Shown here in pieces: positions 10,201 through 19,215 of a stretch of DNA of 64,000 nt. Position 1 is the first letter of the stretch, and the number at the start of each line of letters is the position of its first letter. Below the pieces are notes generated by a model. The model searched no databases and was not told where the DNA came from. It saw only the letters and a list, made by a program, of their open reading frames with translations. Source of the DNA: Tritrichomonas musculus (taxonomy: Eukaryota > Parabasalia > Tritrichomonadida > Tritrichomonadidae); assembly GCA_039105265.1 (NCBI GenBank), contig JAPFFF010000008.1:3782001-3846000 (forward strand), in the 5' to 3' direction. A program made the translations under genes and the position numbers.

Positions 10201-11377
10201 GCAAAAGAGAGAATTTTTGACAAATTCTTTCAATTCTGTCGTTTTAAATTTATTAAAAAATGAATCACAAAAATCGCTTGTCATTGTCAACCTTGGAAGG
10301 CATGTTGCTAAGATCCTTCTTTCCCAGAAACCTTATCTTCAGGAAAAAACTCTTAAAATATGGATCGAAATTATCTCCAACATGGTCAAGATGCTTCTTT
10401 CGCAAACAATGACAAACATCTCAATTGACTATGCACTTGAAGCATTACCTAAATTATTTCCATTTGATGAAGACCAAAATAAAGAAAAAGAAACAAAAAA
10501 AGAGTCTAAAAGTGAAGTTAAAAGTGAATCTAAAAGTGAAGTTAAGAGTGAAGTTAAGAGTGAAGTTAAAAATTCTAAAGCAAAGAAAGATTCTAAAAAC
10601 AAACAAAAAATTGAAGATGCGGAAGTTATAAATAATAATAGTAAGCCTAGCCGTGGGAGAGTGCTTGGTGCTATCATTTGTCGAGGTCTTGTTCGCATGT
10701 TCATTGAAAATGAAATTGAATGTGTGAGAGAAAGTATTTACAACAACTTTATTAAAATAATAAATTTTGCAGAGATTGACAAGATCCAGCTCTTCATTGA
10801 TTGTAAGCCATTTTTCTTCATGCCTGAGGCTGAGAAGCTTCTCAGTCAAGTTATGACGAGTTTAGATACGATTGACAAAGATGATCGAAATTGCATCGAA
10901 CTTTTTCAATGCCTCACTCAACTGGCTAACGAAGATCCTAAAGGTGACAATAAATACGGAAAACCGTCTCGGGCTTTGGCGGTTTTGGCTGTAGAAAAGC
11001 AAATCAATTTTGTAAAGAATAAGGTCAAAAATTTGGAGGTCAATTTGAAATTGTGGTCCTTGTTTTGTGATCCATCATCGAACGAGTTTTCACAAGAAGT
11101 TTTTGACGTATGCTTTGATGATATACTTGATAATATACGTCAATCTATTCAATTGAATTTAAAGAACGAAAAATTACTTCTTGTCATATTAAAATTCATT
11201 GAAAAAGTGAAATGTCCACCTCAGAAATTCAATGAAAATGAAAATTGCATGTCATGGCATATCAATAAATTGGCTAATGAAATTTTACCTTTGACTAACG
11301 ATCAAAGAGCAAAAATTAGTAAGCAGGCGCACCGTGTTCTAAAGGTAGCTAATATTGACCCATCTGATTCAACATAG
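7235..11377 (+). CDS. Mon2/DCB-domain-like large trafficking protein
   Basis: This 1,380-residue helical-repeat protein resembles the Mon2/Sec7-GEF relatives. The first about 170 residues match the DCB (dimerisation and cyclophilin-binding) pattern: a helix containing TNPKTIKLCLSVVNCGCEAI, then alternating helices ending near QQMISHFFNFM, where Mon2 proteins have VRQxVSVxFER. No Sec7 catalytic domain is visible, as expected for Mon2. Mon2 acts at the trans-Golgi and endosomes with flippases and Arl1 (known for the family). Low-complexity inserts occur at about residues 430-510 (Ser/Asn-rich) and 1090-1120 (repeated K-S-E-V units from an 18-base DNA repeat). The remainder is armadillo/HEAT-like and ends at ordinary sequence. 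The ATG at 7235 sits directly before the DCB-like helix. Confidence 0.6.
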   Translation: MELGIHKLQEEISKFGGYRFPEEIRTIINEHFSPAKKNKEIIVLPIKSKSSPFVTAFSAIVTNPKTIKLCLSVVNCGCEAINVGCFDSEAFISILQSISFFSQQVEEVDNALKFLRFYSSLLPNFFTRIRVLQVLFSSSLSLIVHPAEIVSSTAFASSQQMISHFFNFMSTETPHLSQTELKEINSIITLKFSKPLFTIGYLILYDLSAQIFDKPIIWLKLPKLPMPTLFELWNLIISSQHTIIESEPQMLDIIESLAIMPIVHPSELMFVVSLNQYCLKSIPSTAISLFSYFLQCLQSTNQSYFALLYFRSLFFSSSSFILLFCQHCDKKGLLFDALLEALDKICDIYLTSNSNNIPVHLSMSPLKIPQNINIDQNDKHLYQSIPFEICLSIISSLVNHSFSPKTNKYKSADNLLISGLKPDKSSSHSPNSSSSMLLLSLSSSTSTNQVKLSSSSHDSQDNLSDKKVKLKLNVNNKISNKEPLTPQKPIGKNSKIGRHFSTLEDDPIYSDEEEFSSMVNLIWPRLLTLLIKATRYANEESCPFVFKGYHQMLNIFIKYSIQDGRAIVLRILCGLAAKQRIAKEDPIQIEVLSGNLLHKNKKGLFFKKKHEMAYNLLISLLNGNPRLFSRLFLRLFMTFSAVPGNSIDPSFSLKLENYEVVKLCSAVIRGNSFCISFVTSVLIVNAFRFEPIFQAIHPSLLKQLENVETRDASYSLIAECLANCFSESTETILLSLVSDLLSNEIYMNITSKYRMMLLNELRTLVTNSLIVNGWNYILSSIHNYDDETIDVSSTILSAICNNHFTRFNQEGQVEEIIKIIFEYASQKAQINVALSSLGLLWVVIPFINTNAEYWKLILSETIILFSDPRNDVAVCAVQTFFSLLSTNVSQLPKEIYSHLIKNCFINQLMAMGGFPESMWSVQQLILQEICHCAISFWQSFEKVPQFTANFWELIIGKHESFMAMCHDQEIKNNAFLFYHESFAIPYFDQQKREFLTNSFNSVVLNLLKNESQKSLVIVNLGRHVAKILLSQKPYLQEKTLKIWIEIISNMVKMLLSQTMTNISIDYALEALPKLFPFDEDQNKEKETKKESKSEVKSESKSEVKSEVKSEVKNSKAKKDSKNKQKIEDAEVINNNSKPSRGRVLGAIICRGLVRMFIENEIECVRESIYNNFIKIINFAEIDKIQLFIDCKPFFFMPEAEKLLSQVMTSLDTIDKDDRNCIELFQCLTQLANEDPKGDNKYGKPSRALAVLAVEKQINFVKNKVKNLEVNLKLWSLFCDPSSNEFSQEVFDVCFDDILDNIRQSIQLNLKNEKLLLVILKFIEKVKCPPQKFNENENCMSWHINKLANEILPLTNDQRAKISKQAHRVLKVANIDPSDST

Positions 11378-11634
11378 ATTTGATATATTATATGTATAGA
11401 TATATTGTTTTATTTTTATTATGTATATAGTATCGTTATTATTTGTTTATCATTTTTATATGTTTTTTTGTTATTGTTTTTTAAATTAAATTGTTGTTCA
11501 TTGTTTTTTTTTTTTTTTTTTTTGTTCAGTTGTGAGTATATTTGGCCTGATATTCTCAAAAAATAAAAGTAAAAATCTTAAAAAATCCGCTTTATTTAAA
11601 TAAATAATAATTACAAAATATATAGATAAATTTG

Positions 11635-13989
11635 TCATGATGTTTCGAAATCATATTTGTCTAGAAAATAATATATGTAAAGGAACAAGTTTGGAAACAT
11701 TTTGTGAAAATAATTAAAGTATTGTTCATTAACTAACTTTTGTCCATTAGAAAGGAAACCTGGATGTTCCCATTTGTTTCGAATGAAACTAACTAAATCA
11801 GAAGTCAACTCGCCATTATAATTATAATATTGTTTTGCTTCCTGAAGAAGTCTTGTATCAATAAGCACAGTCCAATTTGATCCTGAAATCCAAAAACTTT
11901 TTTCGTTAAAAATGTTATAAATATTGTTATTTTTTTTCTTTTTCAAAAATTCTTTGCAACGTGAAAGTATTTTCATTTTTTGTGATGTTGAAAAGAAGAA
12001 AGGATGAGATAGAACTTCTTCGGCAGTTGGTCTTTCTTGATAATCAGAGCATGTCATTTCTTCAAGAAGGTCATATAAAATAGGATCGAATGTTGCAATC
12101 AGATTTTTAATATCAGAGTTATCAAAATTATTAAGTTTAACTTTTTCTAAGTATTTTTGTTCAATAGTTTGATATAGTACATTTGCAACAGATGAAATGT
12201 CTTCTTCCTGTTCTTCTAGATTATCTGAAAAATGACATTTTTTATCTAAGCCACCAAGGAGAGGTTCTCCATCTAAATCAGTAAAAATGCAATTATTATT
12301 GATACCTCCATGAACATATCCATTTTTAAAAAGAGCAGAGAGTGCATTCATCATATTCATTAAAAAAGATTGAATTTGTTTATGTGATGAATCATCAATT
12401 TCGAATGATGGATTTATATCATTATTATCATTATTGTCACTATTATTGTAATAATTCTTATCATTTCGAAATGTGATCTTTATTGAATGTTTAATTTGTT
12501 TTTGGCGAAAGACTATATGATCAAAAGCAAATGGGATAAGTGGTTGATAAGCGATTCTTATTTCTTTGCTGTCATCATGGTTATTTATTTTTTCAAAAGT
12601 TCGAATTTGAACAGTATGCTGAACATTTAGCTCAGAAAGTCCTTTCAAAACTGTTTCGTCAACTGATGAAGTTGTTAAAATACTGCATCGAACATCATTA
12701 AAATATCCCACTGTTGGGTCTGTTTCATCGGGAATGATTTGTGAAATTAAACTCTTTTGGATATTTTCAGTTATATACTTAATTACAATTAAAATAACAA
12801 AACAGAGGAAAAGCAGAGAAGCAATAAACGGATAATTTTCTATATAGAAAAGAGGCATTAGTGTTAATGTTGTGGTTGTCACAGTTGTTTCAACAGAAAC
12901 TTTGTCATTAGTTGATGATTGAGTTGTTGATCTTGATTGGGTTGAAACAATAACACATGGAAAATGTACATTATTAATGCCGTAGCATTCTGATTTGGAG
13001 TAAGTTCGACCAAATGGAATCTCATCATATGGAAGGGGTATGGCATTTGGATAATAGTTAGGCAAGTGTCGATCTTGTGTTTGAGCGGGAACATTAACAG
13101 AATTAGCAGATCGCTCAGCTTCAGTTTCAGTAGCCACAGTTTCATATGGCGAAAATGGTTTTGAGGGAATTGCAATACTATTTCCTTCAAGTTCTATAAA
13201 AACAGCTATAGAATCGCCAGTAAACATATTTTCTGAATCATCTGTTTTTGGGCTTTCTTCAATGTTCATCTTGAATTCAAATTTGCCAAAAGATCCATAA
13301 ACTGAAGTAGGTACGCCATTTATCTTGAATTGGGCTGTAAAAGTGCCATTCACAGTTATTATCACGCTTCCTGAAAACATTGTGGTTACTGTGATTATAT
13401 TCTGAGCTTCAGATTGGCTTGATCCCGTAAAAATATCAAATTCAGCAAATTTTATAATCTTAGATGACTTATCGATTACATTTAGCAAGTAATTTGTGCG
13501 AACGACAACTAAGCAATCAGAATTCTGTTTAGGAAATTCATTGATCAATGGAACTGTTGAATTTGAATGATATGTTTGCGTTATTTTGCCAGATTCGTTA
13601 ATAAAAAAAATTGATGTTGATTTTTCAGATGCAAAAATTTCTCCATTTTCTGTTTTAAATGGAGACATAAAAACAAGATCTCGAATGGGTAGAGGAATTC
13701 GTTTATAACCAAACTCATTAAAATAAGTAAATAAATATCCATCCAATGAAGGAATAAATGTTCTCTTTTCTGTTTCCGTTGATCCAAAAATGCATCCTTC
13801 GGTATCTACTGCCCATAAAACATCACCAGTTAAAATGTTAATGCAATGAAAATAACCATCAATGGTACCTATATAAATATAAATGTCATCAGTTGTTCCT
13901 TTCCATTCTGTTATTATTCCTGCAATTGCAATTGATTGAGTATCTGTTTTTTCACCATATAGAAATGCAACTAGCAGATATATCATCAT
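11635..13989 (-). CDS. IRE1-like ER stress sensor with degenerate kinase and intact KEN RNase residues
   Basis: The 784-residue order is that of IRE1: a short hydrophobic leader (residues 1-10), a beta-propeller-like luminal region (about 25-240, with IGTIDGYFHCINILTGDVLW typical of the first blade), a Ser/Thr-rich stalk, one membrane segment (about 385-405), a kinase fold (about 430-665) and a C-terminal KEN ribonuclease (about 670-784). In the kinase the catalytic loop is HGGINNNCIF at 560, so the HRD Asp, the Lys and the metal-binding Asn are missing, and the DFG Asp is also absent (LLGGLDKK near 577). By contrast the KEN residues equivalent to yeast Tyr1043, Arg1056, Asn1057 and His1061 are present as Tyr724, Arg737, Asn738 and His742 with the same spacing. 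It is thus likely an unfolded-protein-response RNase whose kinase is only structural. Convergent with the Mon2-like gene. Confidence 0.8.
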   Translation of the reverse strand: MMIYLLVAFLYGEKTDTQSIAIAGIITEWKGTTDDIYIYIGTIDGYFHCINILTGDVLWAVDTEGCIFGSTETEKRTFIPSLDGYLFTYFNEFGYKRIPLPIRDLVFMSPFKTENGEIFASEKSTSIFFINESGKITQTYHSNSTVPLINEFPKQNSDCLVVVRTNYLLNVIDKSSKIIKFAEFDIFTGSSQSEAQNIITVTTMFSGSVIITVNGTFTAQFKINGVPTSVYGSFGKFEFKMNIEESPKTDDSENMFTGDSIAVFIELEGNSIAIPSKPFSPYETVATETEAERSANSVNVPAQTQDRHLPNYYPNAIPLPYDEIPFGRTYSKSECYGINNVHFPCVIVSTQSRSTTQSSTNDKVSVETTVTTTTLTLMPLFYIENYPFIASLLFLCFVILIVIKYITENIQKSLISQIIPDETDPTVGYFNDVRCSILTTSSVDETVLKGLSELNVQHTVQIRTFEKINNHDDSKEIRIAYQPLIPFAFDHIVFRQKQIKHSIKITFRNDKNYYNNSDNNDNNDINPSFEIDDSSHKQIQSFLMNMMNALSALFKNGYVHGGINNNCIFTDLDGEPLLGGLDKKCHFSDNLEEQEEDISSVANVLYQTIEQKYLEKVKLNNFDNSDIKNLIATFDPILYDLLEEMTCSDYQERPTAEEVLSHPFFFSTSQKMKILSRCKEFLKKKKNNNIYNIFNEKSFWISGSNWTVLIDTRLLQEAKQYYNYNGELTSDLVSFIRNKWEHPGFLSNGQKLVNEQYFNYFHKMFPNLFLYIYYFLDKYDFETS

Positions 13990-14182
13990 ATATTTTTAAT
14001 TGGCTATAAAACGATTAAATCAAATTTAAATTTTACTCCTAAAAATTAATCTATTAAAAAGTTTGTATTTGATATGAAGATTCTTAATTTTGAGAAGAAT
14101 AGATTTTATATTTTCTATTGAATTTTCAATAAAATTCAAAAAAAAAAAAAAAAAAGAATTTAAATAAAATGTTTTAATTTTA

Positions 14183-15772
14183 TCATTGTGCTGCACAGTC
14201 TTTGACATCTTGATCAGAATCATTCTTTAATTTTTCCAACAAGGCGGATTTCCGCGGAAGAGATCTTGCAAGTACCATTCTAACATTTGGTACTGGATCT
14301 TTGGTCAAATTTTCAAGAACAGAATTAAATTGATCAAAGCATGAAATCGCAGCAATTGATTCAATTGCAGTCTTCCTTAACATATAATCTGGAGATGCTG
14401 CAAGTTCATTAATAAGAGGGAATAATGAACTCTTCTCCCATTTTTCTCCATATTTTTTAACAAGTTTAACAAGAATGTTTGTTGTTTCATCTCTGACATG
14501 ACTTGCTTCATCATTAAGTAAAGATTTGAGAATAGGTAACATCTCGGAATTGAATTTCTTTTGATCATAAATATTTGCGATTTCAGGTAATAAACTAACA
14601 ACACCTTTTCTAATTCTCCAATTGCTGAAGGTAATTAAATCTTTCAAATTTTTAGCAGCGGATGAAATTGCTTTTCCGCTGATTGCAACACTCTTTAATG
14701 CTTCCATTCTAACTTCAAGTTCTTCATCGTTTAATAGAGTAGTTAATGAATTTTCATCAAAACTAGATTTGGTTGCTGGAGTTCTGCCAAGAGCTTCTGC
14801 AACTGCTATTCTGATGCAACTTTCAGAATCTGATATAAGCGACATTACAAAATGTTGGAATTGGTCAAATGAAATACAGCCTGAAGTATAGATGAAAGGA
14901 ATTTGACGAGCAATAGAAGCCCTTATAACGTTTTCTTGGTCAACTTGTGCTGTATTGATAATCTGTTTGAGGAATTCCTTGGGTGGCTTATCTTTAAAGA
15001 TTTGATCGATATAAGAAATAAGAACAGATTTAGCTTGCCAAATATCTGTTTTGTAAATGGTTTCAGAAGCTTTCAATGCGAGATCATAATCGGAAGAGGC
15101 TATAAGTGATAAAGAAACTGGAATTTCAATAGCAACAGCAGCAGATTCATCCTTTGAAAGGGTTGCGAGTAATTTAGAAGCAAGAGAAGTAGCTCCTGCT
15201 TTAATTAAAACAGGAATTGATTTAGCAAGAGAGCAACGGACCATAATAATTGGGTCGCTTGCCAAAGAAATAATTTCTTGGTTAATATCTTTAATAGTCT
15301 TGTCTGGGAAGTTTTTATAAAGTCTACAGCAAATGGTAGCGCCACTGCATCGTAATGGATACCATTGATCTTGGCATAAGTCTTTTGCTAGTTCTTCGAT
15401 TGGGCTATAATTATTTTGGTTGATTTGTTTTCCGATTGAAATGATGGATTCGGTAGCAGGTTCTCTGACAAGAATATCTTCGTTTTCGCATAAAGTATGG
15501 AGCGCGTCGAGAAGAACTTTGATATTTGATGGTCCACCAATATCTTGGAATAATAAACCAAGCTGAGTTGCGATAATGCTGAGATCGTTACAATTATGAT
15601 CTGTTGTTTCGATTGTGTATGGAATTAATTCGTTCCTGGTTCTTTCGGGACCTAAAACTTTTGCAATTACATGTAAGTTTGCAAGGGAGTTTGAGCGGGT
15701 GTTATGATCTTTACTGCGGATTCCTAAAATCATATTTTGTATAGCATCGGTACTATATTTTTCAGACGACAT
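14183..15772 (-). CDS. Protein phosphatase 2A scaffold (A/PR65) subunit
   Basis: This 529-residue protein consists of tandem HEAT repeats. The first repeats carry the PR65 signatures GPERTRNELIPY (where the animal protein has GxERTRSELLPF) and LGLLFQDIGGP, followed by VREPATESIISIG. Repeats continue to the C-terminus, with typical DxxxxVRxxxA turns. PR65 holds the catalytic C subunit and regulatory B subunits of PP2A in the cytosol and nucleus. The length is somewhat short of the usual about 590 residues (15 repeats), so one or two repeats may be missing or too diverged to count. The ATG at 15772 is the first of the frame and gives the normal N-terminus. Identification is firm at family level. 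Confidence 0.9.
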   Translation of the reverse strand: MSSEKYSTDAIQNMILGIRSKDHNTRSNSLANLHVIAKVLGPERTRNELIPYTIETTDHNCNDLSIIATQLGLLFQDIGGPSNIKVLLDALHTLCENEDILVREPATESIISIGKQINQNNYSPIEELAKDLCQDQWYPLRCSGATICCRLYKNFPDKTIKDINQEIISLASDPIIMVRCSLAKSIPVLIKAGATSLASKLLATLSKDESAAVAIEIPVSLSLIASSDYDLALKASETIYKTDIWQAKSVLISYIDQIFKDKPPKEFLKQIINTAQVDQENVIRASIARQIPFIYTSGCISFDQFQHFVMSLISDSESCIRIAVAEALGRTPATKSSFDENSLTTLLNDEELEVRMEALKSVAISGKAISSAAKNLKDLITFSNWRIRKGVVSLLPEIANIYDQKKFNSEMLPILKSLLNDEASHVRDETTNILVKLVKKYGEKWEKSSLFPLINELAASPDYMLRKTAIESIAAISCFDQFNSVLENLTKDPVPNVRMVLARSLPRKSALLEKLKNDSDQDVKDCAAQ

Positions 15773-16566
15773 TGTCTACTTGATGTCAATTTTGATCTGA
15801 GCTTGTTTATCGTCCAGAACGGTTTTGGTCAATATTCGCCTTCTTACAATTGAAAACATTATCAAATAAAAAAAATTTCAAAACTTGTAAAAATATTATT
15901 AAAAAATTGATATTTAATGATAAAAGATTTCATGAGAAAGATGTATAAGTCTTATACTATAAGATTAGGTTTATTATTTCAATTCAAAAAAAATTTAATT
16001 TAATAAAGTAATCATGAATTATTAATTTAGTCATTAATAATGGTATTAATAAATATGTTTCCCCTAGATATATCATACTTAAAGCTATTTAAAGCATTTG
16101 AATCATGAAATTTAAAACATTGTTGTATTTGTTTGTTAAATTCTTGATTTAATGATCTGCAACAGTAATTATGTTGAGTTTATATTGAATAAAGCTATAA
16201 AATTCAATGGTTTTAAACAAAACACGTCGTTGATAATTTGAAGATTTAAAAAAAGGAAAAAAAGTTATTTAAAACAAAGTATATAAGTTAGTACTATTTC
16301 TTATAGGCATATATGAAACTTAACGATAAATATGCTCATTTTTAATCAAAGAGTTTGATATAAATACAAACTGTTTTTATTTGAGTAAAAAAAGTTTTCA
16401 AAAAGTTAAATATTAGAATTTTCACCCTCTGAAATATTCTCTCTTCGAATTACATGAATGTAAAAAGAATCCAAAAGAAATATAAATGAATTCCATTAAT
16501 TAAAATAATACCTTATATTTTTTTCTAAACGTACCAAAATAGAAAAAAATATTCATTTGAAATTGT
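15773..16566. other. Divergent intergenic region
   Basis: About 0.8 kb between two divergent starts (PP2A scaffold on minus, lysine-rich protein on plus). No open frame, RNA gene or clear initiator motif is seen. TTCATTTGAAATTG just before the plus-strand ATG is a weak initiator-like match. Regulatory sequence for both genes is expected here. Confidence 0.55.
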
Positions 16567-18738
16567 ATGATAAAAAACAGAAATGATTCATCAAATTATT
16601 CGTTAAGTAATAGTAAAGATGGTAAATCTAAAAGAATTTCGTCCATTATAAAAAATTTGAAGAAATTTAATAATGAACAAATTAGCAAGGCAATTATTTC
16701 TCCAAAAGAAAAATATCGTGAAACATATAAGATGTTAGCAAAAAAATACCTACTTTTCTTTGAATTATCTGTAATGAAAAATGCATTTAAAGAAATACAA
16801 AAAAATAAATGGAAGAAATTGTACAGAAAAATTAGAACACTTTCAATAAGTCGTGCCAAATGGGAAATTTTATGTTATGATGTTCTATTATTAAATAAAA
16901 TGCAAATTTGTACTAAAGAGAGAAAAAAACTAACATTGAAAAGAAATATTCTATATCTTTACACGAAGCATAGAATAATAATATTGCAAAAAGAATACGA
17001 TCATTTCCTATTAAATAAAAAATTCAAAAAATGGCAATTGTTTTATGACATTAAAATGAAAACAAAAAAAATGATTAGCCAAAATATTCATGAATGTTTA
17101 AATTGCTATTTTTCCGATTTATCAGTAAAGGCAGCACAAAAAATTCAGCATTGGTATAAACAAGTGCAGTTTTACAGAAAATTGGATGATATTTACAATT
17201 TGAACAATCTTTCAACGTATGATCAAGATAGGATTGACCAGAATTTTCTTTTTGGCAATTTTGATTTACTAACTAATGATACAATTAAGAGTTATGTTGA
17301 GCCATTGTCCTCTTATTTTTTGCATCATTTCTCCATAGATAATGTTTATGATAGAGAAGTCAAAAGAAATTCTTCTTTAATGACTCAAACTATTTCAAAT
17401 TCTTTATCGTTGATTGATTTGATAACACTCGGGGAAGCCAACTCATTTCAATCATGTAAAAATTTGCTTCACTACAAATTTGTCGAAAATACTAAAACAA
17501 ATGAAGCTAATGACTATGAAGAAAGTCAAGAAAAAAAAAATATATTTAGATCTAAAAAAAATGAAGTTATTAATAATCAACTAAAGCCAATGAAGATGAA
17601 AATTAACTGTAATTTCAAGCAGGTTATGTTTTCAAACGAGTACGTTCAGCCTTTATTGAATTATAAAATTCACCCTGATGTCAAATCACCAAATGATTTT
17701 TTGATCATTGAAAGGACTGAACTTTTGGAAGAGAGAAGAGATCCTAAATTCATATTTCATCAGAGAAGGTATCGTTCTCAAATAGCTGATTCTGATTGTT
17801 TTAATTCGCATATGAAATATAATTTTACTTTCGATACTCCAAAAAAAGAAAGATCAAAAGCAAAAAAGCAAATATTTTATACTCCAAAAAAGATAAGTCC
17901 AGATAAAATAGCGCAATATAACAGAGAAAAAAAAGGTGTTTGTGTTAAATCATGTACTTTTAATGAATTTTTGGTAGAAAATTTGAATATTTCAATTCCT
18001 CTTCGGTTCAGTGACTTATTTACAGCAGAAAATTTAAATATACATGAATTTGAAATTTCATATGATCCAGTTATGAGCCAAGGAATTGATAATGAAATAG
18101 AAACTATTTTTCAAAATGTGGTTTTCAAGCCACATTTGAGCTTTAATAAATTTGCACAAAATCAGCTTGATAATGCTACATATTTTCTCAAATTTTTCAG
18201 ATATATTCCATATCATCTTTCTAAACATCAGAAAAGGAAATTTACAGAGTTAATCGATTCAGTTTTGTGTTCAGTATTTTATAAAAATATAGAAGCTATT
18301 TTATCTGCTGATTATATGAGATGTCCAACAGGGAATTCAAATGCGATTCACAAAAGAGATGGACCAAGATATTCTTATCGAAACTATCGCACGAAAAACT
18401 ACATTGAGCAAAGTTATGATAATTATTTGAAAAGGAAAAATTATTATCAAAAGCATAATCATCATAATTTTAATTTATCAAGCAACTTTAATAATAAATT
18501 TAATGAAAAAAGAAACTTTTCTAATGAAATTGACCTTCCATCTGATGAATATTTTACTAATATAAAAGATAATTCATTCAGCCAAAGAAATAGTTCTCTC
18601 GTTGATATAGATGAATCACTTAAAGTTATCTTCTGTGATGAGTCACAAATTTCAACAGATGACAACGAATTTCTAATTGATAATGATGTTCATTTTTCGT
18701 CGCGAAATAGTCTAAAGAAAACAAAAAAATTGATATAA
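16567..18738 (+). CDS. Hypothetical lysine-rich protein with an IQ-like segment
   Basis: I do not recognise a family for this 723-residue protein. Residues about 20-180 are very rich in Lys, Ile and Leu, with recurring aromatic positions reminiscent of Sfi1-type or other long-helix repeats. Around residues 188-205 is AAQKIQHWYKQVQFYRK, which resembles an IQ calmodulin/centrin-binding motif. The middle and C-terminal parts are Asn/Ser/Lys-rich and probably disordered, with basic patches before SPDK-type sites. There is no signal peptide or membrane segment. A centrosomal or cytoskeletal role is possible but rests only on the helix and IQ impression. The frame is long and uninterrupted, so the gene is real. 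Confidence 0.65.
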   Translation: MIKNRNDSSNYSLSNSKDGKSKRISSIIKNLKKFNNEQISKAIISPKEKYRETYKMLAKKYLLFFELSVMKNAFKEIQKNKWKKLYRKIRTLSISRAKWEILCYDVLLLNKMQICTKERKKLTLKRNILYLYTKHRIIILQKEYDHFLLNKKFKKWQLFYDIKMKTKKMISQNIHECLNCYFSDLSVKAAQKIQHWYKQVQFYRKLDDIYNLNNLSTYDQDRIDQNFLFGNFDLLTNDTIKSYVEPLSSYFLHHFSIDNVYDREVKRNSSLMTQTISNSLSLIDLITLGEANSFQSCKNLLHYKFVENTKTNEANDYEESQEKKNIFRSKKNEVINNQLKPMKMKINCNFKQVMFSNEYVQPLLNYKIHPDVKSPNDFLIIERTELLEERRDPKFIFHQRRYRSQIADSDCFNSHMKYNFTFDTPKKERSKAKKQIFYTPKKISPDKIAQYNREKKGVCVKSCTFNEFLVENLNISIPLRFSDLFTAENLNIHEFEISYDPVMSQGIDNEIETIFQNVVFKPHLSFNKFAQNQLDNATYFLKFFRYIPYHLSKHQKRKFTELIDSVLCSVFYKNIEAILSADYMRCPTGNSNAIHKRDGPRYSYRNYRTKNYIEQSYDNYLKRKNYYQKHNHHNFNLSSNFNNKFNEKRNFSNEIDLPSDEYFTNIKDNSFSQRNSSLVDIDESLKVIFCDESQISTDDNEFLIDNDVHFSSRNSLKKTKKLI

Positions 18739-19215
18739 TATTTACTTTTTTAAAACCATTTTTTATTAGTATTAATATTTTTATGCTATGATTTTTTTTA
18801 AAAATATCAGATCTGATGATAATTCAATTGGTGATAGTAAATTTTATTGCACTGTTATTATTTCCGTATTATTTATGCTTGAAAACCGCATAGTTAAAGA
18901 ACATACTTGGACTTTGATACATTATCAAATTCTGAATCAACTGAAAGCCAAAAAAAAAAAAGCAATCATAGAAAATGCTGCTAAAAATAATTAAATAAAG
19001 CTAATTCTAAATTATTGTCGGAAGTTTTATTGGAGTCACTGTAAACATCAATTTCATAAGTAGAAATAATGCATATATTGAAGACGAAATCTAAAAGTTC
19101 TAAATATTTACTAAAATATCAATTTATAATTGTAAGGAGTATTTATTTTAATGATTTTATTTTGGTTAACCAAAATATTTCTGCCCATCATATGTGAAAT
19201 GAGGAATACAAATAT
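18739..19215. other. Intergenic region with an unsupported 68-codon frame
   Basis: About 0.5 kb separates two plus-strand genes. It holds a 68-codon ATG frame (18788-18994) with a hydrophobic stretch and a lysine-rich end. I see no homology, no codon signal and no promoter for it, so I do not call it a gene. Confidence 0.45.

Noticed and set aside
10429-10849. Two minus-strand frames opposite the K-S-E-V repeats of the Mon2-like gene
   Set aside because: Mirror frames of a coding repeat.
18788-18994. 68-codon ATG frame between two genes
   Set aside because: No similarity, no promoter and low-complexity end; probably chance.
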